Of a stretch of 64,000 nucleotides of DNA, positions 34,001 through 40,419 are shown one piece after another. A model generated the notes under the pieces. It saw only the letters and a program-made list of their open reading frames with translations. It was not told the DNA's origin and did no database searches. How positions within the stretch are numbered: position 1 is the stretch's first letter; each line of letters opens with the position of its first letter. The translations under genes were made by a program, and so were the position numbers. The stretch lies in the NCBI GenBank assembly GCA_964465945.1, contig CAYXMM010000001.1:248001-312000 (forward strand), written 5' to 3'. This DNA comes from JAJRPT01 sp964465945 (GTDB taxonomy: Bacteria; Bacteroidota; Ignavibacteria; Kapaibacteriales; UBA2268).

Positions 34001-34669
34001 AGTTATAACCTGTTTTCTGAAGCAACTTTAACTGATGTTTATAAAGAGCAAGATTTAAAAGACGCTTTACAATATGATGCTCGTCAATTCGGTTCTGTAT
34101 ATATCGAAAACAAAGGGAATAAGAAATTTGAAGTAAAATTACTACCTGATTTAGCCCAGGTTTCTACAATTTTTGGAATTTTGCCATTTGATTTCGATGG
34201 GGATACTAACCTTGATTTACTTTTAACTGGAAATTTTTATCATTCTGAAATAGAAACTCCAAGAGCGGATGCCTCTATAGGTCTGTTAGTTTTAGGAGAT
34301 GGAAAGGGTAATTTCAAGCCAGTAGATGCAAATGAAACTGGGATAATGGCAGATAATGATGCAAAAGGATTGGCTTTCATTAAAAATGGTCCCTTTAATT
34401 TATCTGCTATTGTTGTGAATAATAATAGTCCTGCTCAAGTGTTTGATGTTAATACCGAACATATATCAATATTCCAAAATGTTAGTAACAACATTGACTA
34501 TTCAATTTCGTATTTGAAAAATGGAAAAATACGTAAAGAAGAATATTATTTTGGTTCAGGATATTTATCTCAATCTTCAAGGTTTTATCCTATTTATAAT
34601 TATATCAAATCATTTGAATTTATTGACAGAAATTCTAAAAAGGAAAGGTTTAATATTGATGAAAAATAA
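31088..34669 (+). CDS. Very large exported FG-GAP/VCBS-repeat protein with UnbV (ASPIC) domain
   Basis: 1193 residues: signal peptide (MKLYILIIFLNIIAFSQ), then about a dozen FG-GAP/VCBS calcium-binding blades, each with D-x-[DN]-x-D-G loops (VGDFNNDGLADIIFGG, VDINGDGFLDIYFS, ASDLDNNGFVDLYVSND, ADFDNDGDLDLAVNN, GDFDNDGDIDYVVGN). An ASPIC/UnbV domain lies at about 545-610 (RGFASSVEPVLHFGIEKY). This is the CRTAC1-like arrangement found in secreted proteins of Bacteroidota. No T9SS sorting tail is present. It overlaps the start of the next gene by 11 bases, so the pair is coupled, suggesting that the outer-membrane protein is its partner. Confidence 0.9.
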   Translation: MKLYILIIFLNIIAFSQQKTETLFKKLSPNESGVEFINKVTQNEILNLFTVEYMYNGSGVGVGDFNNDGLADIIFGGNQENARLYLNKGNMKFEDITKKSKLDSKGKWISGVTVVDINGDGFLDIYFSISLLGYPTNTINQLWINNGSLTFTDKAKEYGLDLPYLTTQSTFFDADNDSDLDMYMITTQGWTADSISEAIKPNTNLETFNDGLYINNNGKFERSDLIKVKDEYFGLGIVASDLDNNGFVDLYVSNDYTSQDFLLFNDSTKWVESIKKSTKQISNNSMGLDANDFDNDGYVDIITLDMTAADNKRLKSNMSAMNPQKFWWNIANGGHYEYMFNAFQRNNGNRLFNNIAFISNVATTDWSWAPLLADFNNDGWKDLFITNGIRYDFRNTDYQKVYMSMKEAIKVKNNLKRNNIKDSILESQTILNNKVSMEKYNIHSFDDIKIDMLIKDTPATPLPNYAFKNNGTLRFEDVSEDWGLNDLGYSQGAAYADFDNDGDLDLAVNNVDDYSFIYENKSELLLKNNYIRFDFKGPGKNIFGLNTKVNIWVDGKFQTNELTLTRGFASSVEPVLHFGIEKYSKVDSAEIIWLGGKSQKLYNLSINKKHTISYKDANLVHSYELPKSKYFIKNTEFKPPLNYSETEFDDYEREILIPHKMSQLGGGVAIADFNNNGSNDIYFPASKGKIGTIYKFSNLNEFKEFENRAFTFDSVYEDMGSLFFDANGDNLLDLYVCSGGNQYEEGSPFYQDRLYIYNEKSKSFDKKPKSLPQMFTSTSCVVSADYDKDGDLDLFVGGRQTPGKYPYPTNSYILRNDNEVFVNVTNEVAPELVKPGMVTSALWTDFDNDDDKDLIVAGEWMSIMFFENQNGKLKDITDEEFKKNNVGWWWSINGGDFDNDGDIDYVVGNLGLNYKYQATIEEPFSVYSKDFDGNGHNDIVLSYYDVDGKIYPLRGRSCSSQQIPDIKKQFPSYNLFSEATLTDVYKEQDLKDALQYDARQFGSVYIENKGNKKFEVKLLPDLAQVSTIFGILPFDFDGDTNLDLLLTGNFYHSEIETPRADASIGLLVLGDGKGNFKPVDANETGIMADNDAKGLAFIKNGPFNLSAIVVNNNSPAQVFDVNTEHISIFQNVSNNIDYSISYLKNGKIRKEEYYFGSGYLSQSSRFYPIYNYIKSFEFIDRNSKKERFNIDEK

Positions 34670-35507
34670 AATAAAATGGCAGTTCTTTGCTACCATTTTC
34701 TTATTTTCTCTTTTAAATTTGCATAGCGAGGAAAATAAAAAATTTGAATATTTTATTAAAAAATTATATCAAGACCGACTTGAGGCAATTAACGATCCTG
34801 TTTTAGCTATTGAGTTATTAAACCCATCGATAACTTATAATTCAACAAAATTACCTAATTCTTTTGGTTTACAAATTGATTATGGATTTTCGAGAGAAAG
34901 CACAGAATTTTATTATGAAGACTTTTTCTATCACTCCCACGAATTTGCTTATGGCGGCAATATAAGTTCTAAAATTTATCCTAACAATGATGATTCACGG
35001 ATATTAGATAGTTGGCGATTTGGTATGGGTTGGCAGAACGGATATGGTTATAATTTCAATAAGTTTAAGGTTTATTTAATTCATCGTGGTACTTTTGATT
35101 GGACTAATTTAAAATTAAATTTCCCAACAAACGAAGCGAATATGAATAAATTAGAAGGTAATTTAAGGTTTGGAACAAGTTTTGCATCGGGTATAATGAT
35201 TAGTATAGCAGAACCATTTAATTTAGGATTTTACTACGAGAAGAGCCAAATCCAGCCAAGATATACATTTCTAAATCAAATAGTATCCTGGGGGCTTGAA
35301 AATGCCCTACAACGTGCGCCAGATATTTTTGAAGAAGAATTAGTAAAGGAGTTTCAAAATTATTATCCTATTTTATACTTTATATATAAGAGTTCAGTTT
35401 CATACTTACTCTATGAGTTACGAGAAAACAATATGAACTTCCCGATAAATTCCTCAAACCCACTCGTAATCGAATCATTCAAAGTGGATTTGAGGTTTAT
35501 ATTTTGA
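34659..35507 (+). CDS. Outer-membrane beta-barrel protein, unknown
   Basis: 282 residues from the ATG at 34659, preceded by AAGGAAAGG; the longer ORF upstream of this is inside the previous gene. Signal peptide MKNKIKWQFFATIFLFSLLNLHS, then repeated amphipathic strands with aromatic belts (FGLQIDYGFSRESTEFYYED, WRFGMGWQNGYGYNF, LRFGTSFASGIMISIAEP) and a C-terminus ending in VDLRFIF, the aromatic outer-membrane insertion signal. The family is not recognised. Its last 74 bp are repeated at 37488-37561, downstream of the next gene, as a decayed copy. Confidence 0.75.
   Translation: MKNKIKWQFFATIFLFSLLNLHSEENKKFEYFIKKLYQDRLEAINDPVLAIELLNPSITYNSTKLPNSFGLQIDYGFSRESTEFYYEDFFYHSHEFAYGGNISSKIYPNNDDSRILDSWRFGMGWQNGYGYNFNKFKVYLIHRGTFDWTNLKLNFPTNEANMNKLEGNLRFGTSFASGIMISIAEPFNLGFYYEKSQIQPRYTFLNQIVSWGLENALQRAPDIFEEELVKEFQNYYPILYFIYKSSVSYLLYELRENNMNFPINSSNPLVIESFKVDLRFIF
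35432..35505. repeat. Direct repeat A, copy 1 (3' end of the barrel gene)
   Basis: Matches 37488-37561 at 71 of 74 positions, same orientation; the three differences are transitions. It is the last 24 codons of the barrel gene. Confidence 0.9.
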
Positions 35508-35772
35508 GTAGAAAATTAATAACCTGTGCTTATTCCACTGAGATAAATAGTATTAATATAGTAAATTTGTATTATATACTTTGTTATTTTCACAAGTAAT
35601 AAATTAAAAATTACTCATCTATATGATTAATTATATTATTCTTTTATTTTTGCAAAATATGTATTTATATTATGTGCTTTGAGATTTTCTAATATAAATA
35701 AAGTAACACTATAATAGTTGGTAACTATGTTAGACAAGGTATATAAGAAAAGAGCAAGAAAAAGTGATAGTT

Positions 35773-35869
35773 TTATTTGACTGACAAAAAGAAAAAAATA
35801 TTAACTTGTTATATATCAAGCACTTTTTATTTGACTCTCATTTCGAAACTTTAAATTTGGGTATAAAAT
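35773..35869. repeat. Direct repeat B, copy 1 (just upstream of the AlbA_2 gene)
   Basis: 97 bp ending in the first two bases of the AlbA_2 gene ATG; matches 37344-37440 at 95 of 97 positions. It contains the decamer TTATTTGACT twice (35773-35782 and 35827-35836), which could be an operator. The rest of the gap 35508-35772 is AT-rich with no gene. Confidence 0.9.
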
Positions 35870-37340
35870 GTTGAATTGGATAGAAAAAGCAAAACAATTA
35901 CTAGATGAAAGTTTAAAGTCTGTGTCGCACGAACTCGATAGACTAGATTGGAAACTTAATTTATCACCTAAAAATGAAAAACTTTCACAACACATTTCAG
36001 CATTTGCAAACTTACCAGGTGGTGGGTTTCTTGTTTACGGAATAAATAATAACAATAGAGATCTAGTAGGAGTGACTACAGAGCAAGTTAAAGAAATAAT
36101 TGAAAAATTTAATAATCTCTCAAGGGATTCAGTTGAACCCATTGTAGGTTTTGAATATAAACTATATGAATATAATCTATTAGAAAAGCACGCTACATTG
36201 TTATTTTTATATATCAAGGAAAGCAAAGTAAAACCTGTATATATAAAATCAAAAGGAGTTGAAGAAAGCTATGTTAGGAATGGTGGTAGCACAAGAAAAG
36301 TGTCAAGAGAAGAATTAGGGATACTGCTTTTAAATAGCCAGAAATTTGATTTTGAAGAAAGAGTTGCATCACTTGCAAAAAATGGAAATGAAGTTTTGTC
36401 TTCTTTAGATTATACAAGTATATATAGATTATTAAGTAAGCCAGTTCCCTCAACATCTTATGAAATATTACTTTTCTTATGTCAAGAGAAAATGATAACC
36501 TCCGTTGGCGAAGATGAATATTATATAACTAATTTTGGTGCTTTATCTTGTGCTTATAGGTTGAACGAGTTTAGTGGTCTGTTAAGAAAAAGTATTAGAG
36601 TAATTAAATATGAAGGTAGAACAAAAGTAGGAGCAAGTAAGGAATTCCCAGGTAGTAAAGGATATGCAATAGCTTTCGAAAACTTAATAGAATTTGTTAA
36701 AAGTATTTTACCTGGCAGCGAAATAATTAAAAATGCTCTAAGGAGATCAACTTCAATTTATCCTGAAATTGCACTAAGGGAATTAATCGCCAATGCATTA
36801 ATACACCAAGATTTTTCTATTCAAGGAAGCGGACCAATGATCGAGATATTTGATGATAGAATCGAAATTTCTAATCCAGGACATCTTCTTCCAAGCAAGC
36901 AAATTGATAGGTTAATTAGAACAACACCAGAATCAAGGAATGAAATTCTAGCTCAAGCATTTAGAAGATACAACATCTGCGAAGAGCGTGGAAGCGGATT
37001 TGAGAAAGCTGTAACTGAAATTGAAATATATGGGTTGCCACCCTTAAAGTTTGAAGAGCTTAGAAATTCGTTCAAAGTTACAATGTTTGCACCTAAATCT
37101 TTTGCAGAAATGAATTTAAATGAAAGAATTGAAGCATGTTACCAACATTCAATAATTCAGTATTTTGCAAATGGAGGTATGAATAATACTTCTTTGAGGA
37201 ATAGATTCAAAATGCACGATAAACAATCTTCACAAATTTCAAGATTAATCAAAGATGCGATAGATTCTGGAAAAATTAAACCTAAAACTCCAGAAAATGG
37301 ATCCAAGAAATTTACCTCTTATGTACCTTATTGGGCATAA
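35868..37340 (+). CDS. Schlafen/AlbA_2 domain ATP-binding protein with winged-helix tail
   Basis: 490 residues. The N-terminal AlbA_2 (Schlafen-like DNA-binding) domain spans about 15-150 with SAFANLPGGGFLVYGINNNNRDLVGV. A GHKL-type HATPase_c_4 domain follows, with ELIANALIHQD at 305-315, SGPMIEIFDDRIEISNPG and ERGSGFEKA. The C-terminal 75 residues look like a winged helix (YFANGGMNNTSLRNRF..SSQISRLIKDA). Proteins of this architecture are often annotated as transcriptional regulators or RecG-like and are frequent in accessory and defence regions. It is single, monocistronic and flanked by 97-bp direct repeats (B) and outer repeats (A). A role in defence is inference. Confidence 0.85.
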   Translation: MLNWIEKAKQLLDESLKSVSHELDRLDWKLNLSPKNEKLSQHISAFANLPGGGFLVYGINNNNRDLVGVTTEQVKEIIEKFNNLSRDSVEPIVGFEYKLYEYNLLEKHATLLFLYIKESKVKPVYIKSKGVEESYVRNGGSTRKVSREELGILLLNSQKFDFEERVASLAKNGNEVLSSLDYTSIYRLLSKPVPSTSYEILLFLCQEKMITSVGEDEYYITNFGALSCAYRLNEFSGLLRKSIRVIKYEGRTKVGASKEFPGSKGYAIAFENLIEFVKSILPGSEIIKNALRRSTSIYPEIALRELIANALIHQDFSIQGSGPMIEIFDDRIEISNPGHLLPSKQIDRLIRTTPESRNEILAQAFRRYNICEERGSGFEKAVTEIEIYGLPPLKFEELRNSFKVTMFAPKSFAEMNLNERIEACYQHSIIQYFANGGMNNTSLRNRFKMHDKQSSQISRLIKDAIDSGKIKPKTPENGSKKFTSYVPYWA

Positions 37341-37343
37341 ATC

Positions 37344-37440
37344 TTATTTGACTGACAAAAAGAAAAAAATATTAACTTGTTATATATCAAGCACTTTTTA
37401 TTTGACTCTCATTTCGAAACTTTCAATTTGGGTGTAAAAT
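37344..37440. repeat. Direct repeat B, copy 2 (just after the AlbA_2 gene)
   Basis: 95/97 identity to 35773-35869. In copy 1 the sequence leads into an ATG; here the same point reads AAAATAAAAA, with no start codon. Confidence 0.9.
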
Positions 37441-37487
37441 AAAAATTATCTTATATGTTTTTATAAATTTAATTATAACTTTATAAG

Positions 37488-37563
37488 TATGAACTTCCCG
37501 ATAAATTCCTCAAATCCACTCATAATTGAATCATTCAAAGTGGATTTGAGGTTTATATTTTAA
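37488..37563 (+). pseudogene. Remnant of a second copy of the barrel gene 3' end
   Basis: 71/74 identity to the 3' end of the gene at 34659. It can be read as MNFPINSSNPLIIESFKVDL followed by RFIF and TAA: the last 24 codons of a barrel paralog whose body is missing. The gap to repeat B copy 2 is 47 bp. Confidence 0.8.
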
Positions 37564-37577
37564 TTATTCGATGTAAA

Positions 37578-37862
37578 TTATCCAGCGTTTGCTCCACTCA
37601 AAGCTGTCATAAACAAAGATGCAAACATTGCACCTAATATTAAATATAGTACAAACACTATTGCACACATAATTAGAGAAGCTTTGGCGAAGTTTTTCTT
37701 CGATTGGTTTGATTCGCTACCGAAAGCCCACACAAAAAGCATTACAAAGCCCACTAATGGAATCGCCATAATTATCAATGTGATTAGCCAGTCTTTTACC
37801 GACATTATACCACCATCATTTGGCTGGAAATTTTGTTGAACATTGTCTTGATAGTTATCCAT
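37578..37862 (-). CDS. Small membrane protein, two helices
   Basis: 94 residues: a glutamine/asparagine-rich N-terminus (MDNYQDNVQQNFQPNDGGIM), one hydrophobic helix (WLITLIIMAIPLVGFVMLFVWAF), a basic turn and a second helix (SLIMCAIVFVLYLILGAMFA). This N-terminus plus two helices resembles common small Bacteroidota membrane proteins of unknown function. It is alone, reading leftward toward the repeat remnants at 37.5 kb, with TAAGGAG before the ATG as ribosome-binding site. Confidence 0.75.
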   Translation of the reverse strand: MDNYQDNVQQNFQPNDGGIMSVKDWLITLIIMAIPLVGFVMLFVWAFGSESNQSKKNFAKASLIMCAIVFVLYLILGAMFASLFMTALSGANAG

Positions 37863-37922
37863 AAATACTCCTTAAATTGTAAAATAAAAAAAGAGAAAAC
37901 TATAATTTCTATCAAAATTCAG

Positions 37923-38408
37923 TTATTTAACCCTAAAAATTGAATCCTTAGGGTTAAATGTTGGTAGAATCTTTACCCATTCAGACCAAGCAAGTTTTTG
38001 TAAATGGTCATAATCTTTCTGAAACAAGTTCATTTTTTCTGCTGAACTAAACAAGTATAAAGAATCATTTATTATAGCATAGTACTTAGGGTTGAAATCT
38101 ACTTTCTTACCTTCAGATATTGAGTAAGCGCACCAACCGCCAAATCTTGGCTCTATGGCTCTAAACTTTTCAATAAATTTTTCTTTATTTGCTTCATTTG
38201 CAAATGTGTATATAATACCATTATAACTAAATGCTATCGATTCAAGTCCGATTTGAGGTTTATTATTATAAAATGATATAGGGTCGTAGTAATTTATCGC
38301 AATTCGCTTGGAGTTGATATTAAAATTATCAATTCTATGTTCTGCAATGTAGTCAATACGAAATGCGTTATCGATAAGTAAAAAAGCAATCAATATGATT
38401 AATTTCAT
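37923..38408 (-). CDS. YHS domain-containing exported protein
   Basis: 161 residues with a hydrophobic start (MKLIILIAFLLIDNAFRI) and a YHS-type domain (about 35-145): AINYYDPISFYNNKPQIGLESIAFSYNG-IYTFANEANKEKF followed by EPRFGGWCAYSISEGKKVDFNPKYY and LYLFSSAEKMNLF. This YDP..Y...P..G......Y.G..Y.F.....  ..F....P.YGG.CA....G pattern is that of YHS proteins, a presumed metal-binding fold. Function unknown. It ends the operon with the ion-channel-like gene, which ends 10 bases upstream of this start. Confidence 0.8.
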   Translation of the reverse strand: MKLIILIAFLLIDNAFRIDYIAEHRIDNFNINSKRIAINYYDPISFYNNKPQIGLESIAFSYNGIIYTFANEANKEKFIEKFRAIEPRFGGWCAYSISEGKKVDFNPKYYAIINDSLYLFSSAEKMNLFQKDYDHLQKLAWSEWVKILPTFNPKDSIFRVK

Positions 38409-38418
38409 GATTTATATC

Positions 38419-40404
38419 CTACTTTTTATTCCAAGTTGTTAAATCTTCATCTGATAAGACAATTATCTTATCTCCTTCTGAGAAGAACACATTGTTACTC
38501 TTATTTGGATTAACAATAACACCATGAGCGAGCATCGATTCATTTTGAACTCGCTGATTTGGATTTTTAAGTTTATATCCAATTGCAATTTGATTCTGTT
38601 GCCTTGCTGATTCCATTACAGTATAGAAATTAACTGCTCTATTTGGCTCAACATAAAATTCTGCTGGCATAATGTAAATAGAAGGAGGTCCAGCACTAAA
38701 CAAATCTTCAAAAATATCTTTTAATTCTTTGTTTTCTGAAATTTGAGCCAACATCAAGCTATCTAATTTAACAGACACGATAAAATCATCAGTATGTGTG
38801 ATTTCGGCTAACTCTCTATTTCTGTCATCTAACATTTCTGAAACTATTGAAAATTTGCTGCCGTTTTTATCTGCAATATCTCTCAAATGTAATAACGTAT
38901 TTAGCGTTCTTGCATCTGTTTCTTGCACGTCCCCAGTATCAGAAATACTTAATACTATAATATGGTCGAAACTTTCTATTGATAATTGGTCTAAAATTTT
39001 CCTGTTTGTAGTATCTCCAAACCAGAACTTAACTGATTGATTTTCTAAATCAGCGCAGTGAAACGCAAGTTGTTCTTCAGCTTTTTTATTTTCTGCAAGC
39101 ACCATCATCTTAGAGCCAGGTGCAACGTATTTATCTAATTCATTTATAATTAATGGAGCACGCCTATTCCAGCCAATAATTAATGTGTTTTCAGGATATG
39201 GTTTATAATCTTTGGGGTCTTTTCTAATTGCATCGTTTATCACATTATATTCAGTTACTTGTGAAATCGCAATAGTGTCGTCATCTTCTGAAATTGCTAT
39301 AACCTTATCGCCTTGACTAATAACCGTGTCAAAAGCTGGTTTTATTAATATCTCGCCACTTGCTTTCCTTATACCAATCACACTTGATGAACTATATGAA
39401 AACATAGCTTCAACAAATGTTCTACCTACTAATTTTGGTTCTTCTTGGAAATAAATTTCATCGCCAGAGAAATCAAGCAATTCAGTAAATACCACTGACA
39501 AACCAGGTTGCCTACAAGTCTGAGCAGTAATCCTTGAAATTAAATAGTCAAATATCACAAGTTGAACTTCTTCTTTACCTGCAATCTCAGCGATTATAAC
39601 ATTCCTTGGGTCTCGAATTTCAGCTACAATATGAAATAAATGTTCTGGGTTTCTATTTGGGTTATTTGTAATTGCTAATATTGTTTTGATTACAGAAGAA
39701 TCGGGGTCATAAGAATCTTCAGGAGCTATGATAATAATTGAACGTGCCTCATGAAGATTTGTTAATTCGAGATTATGAATATCTATTGGATTTCCAGTTC
39801 TACAAATTACTTTTGTATTTTTTGTTTCACCTATATGAACTGCGATTTCATCTTCCATTTCATTTTTATCTTTCTCAGCAAGAATTACAATACTCATTCG
39901 CTTCTGGTTTTCATTAGCAACAATTAATTCAGAAATAATTGGAAAAACCTGAAATGACCATCCTAAAATTACCGTATGATTTTTTTCAAATACAAATGAT
40001 TTACCTTTTCGTAAATTATTAATTTTTTTAATTACACCAGAATTTACAATTGCAATTAAAATTGAAGAAACAAATAGACCTAATACCGTTGCTAATAGCA
40101 TAAATACTAAAAACCAAGGATGGAGCGGGTCATCTGACATAACACCTGGGTCAAGCATACGCAACATCGTTAAATATATAACTTGAATGAAGTTAGGATT
40201 ATCAGATACTCCTTTAACAGATGTTTCTGTTGGCACTAACCCAGCAAAGAAAATGATTGTAGCGATAGTCATCACCGATATTATAACTAATAAAAGTAAT
40301 AACATCAATGGAGCGAAAGTACTTTTAGTCATTAAATTATCAAAATGGTATCTAAGCCATTGTGATGGTCTATTTAGATTTTTTTTCCTTGTTCTCTTAC
40401 TCAT
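38419..40404 (-). CDS. CASTOR/POLLUX-like ion channel with RCK/TrkA_N-type domains
   Basis: 661 residues. Two N-terminal membrane segments (about 32-55 and 103-127) flank a pore-like stretch. A large cytoplasmic part follows with two Rossmann NAD-binding-like units: HTVILGWSFQVFPIISEL (about 144) and NTLIIGWNRRAPLIINEL (about 405). This is the arrangement of the plant CASTOR/POLLUX (DMI1) channels and their bacterial relatives. Calcium- or potassium-selective conduction is assumed, not shown. It sits between a subtilisin gene (15-bp gap) and a YHS gene, all leftward. Confidence 0.85.
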   Translation of the reverse strand: MSKRTRKKNLNRPSQWLRYHFDNLMTKSTFAPLMLLLLLVIISVMTIATIIFFAGLVPTETSVKGVSDNPNFIQVIYLTMLRMLDPGVMSDDPLHPWFLVFMLLATVLGLFVSSILIAIVNSGVIKKINNLRKGKSFVFEKNHTVILGWSFQVFPIISELIVANENQKRMSIVILAEKDKNEMEDEIAVHIGETKNTKVICRTGNPIDIHNLELTNLHEARSIIIIAPEDSYDPDSSVIKTILAITNNPNRNPEHLFHIVAEIRDPRNVIIAEIAGKEEVQLVIFDYLISRITAQTCRQPGLSVVFTELLDFSGDEIYFQEEPKLVGRTFVEAMFSYSSSSVIGIRKASGEILIKPAFDTVISQGDKVIAISEDDDTIAISQVTEYNVINDAIRKDPKDYKPYPENTLIIGWNRRAPLIINELDKYVAPGSKMMVLAENKKAEEQLAFHCADLENQSVKFWFGDTTNRKILDQLSIESFDHIIVLSISDTGDVQETDARTLNTLLHLRDIADKNGSKFSIVSEMLDDRNRELAEITHTDDFIVSVKLDSLMLAQISENKELKDIFEDLFSAGPPSIYIMPAEFYVEPNRAVNFYTVMESARQQNQIAIGYKLKNPNQRVQNESMLAHGVIVNPNKSNNVFFSEGDKIIVLSDEDLTTWNKK

Positions 40405-40419
40405 CTATTTCTTTTCCAA

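Noticed and set aside
35727..35780. 17-codon ORF ending in repeat B copy 1
   Set aside because: Too short, without recognisable product or ribosome-binding site; probably chance, though it could be a leader peptide or gene remnant.
35432..37563. Insertion sequence or transposon around the AlbA_2 gene
   Set aside because: No transposase or integrase, no terminal inverted repeats; only direct repeats are seen.
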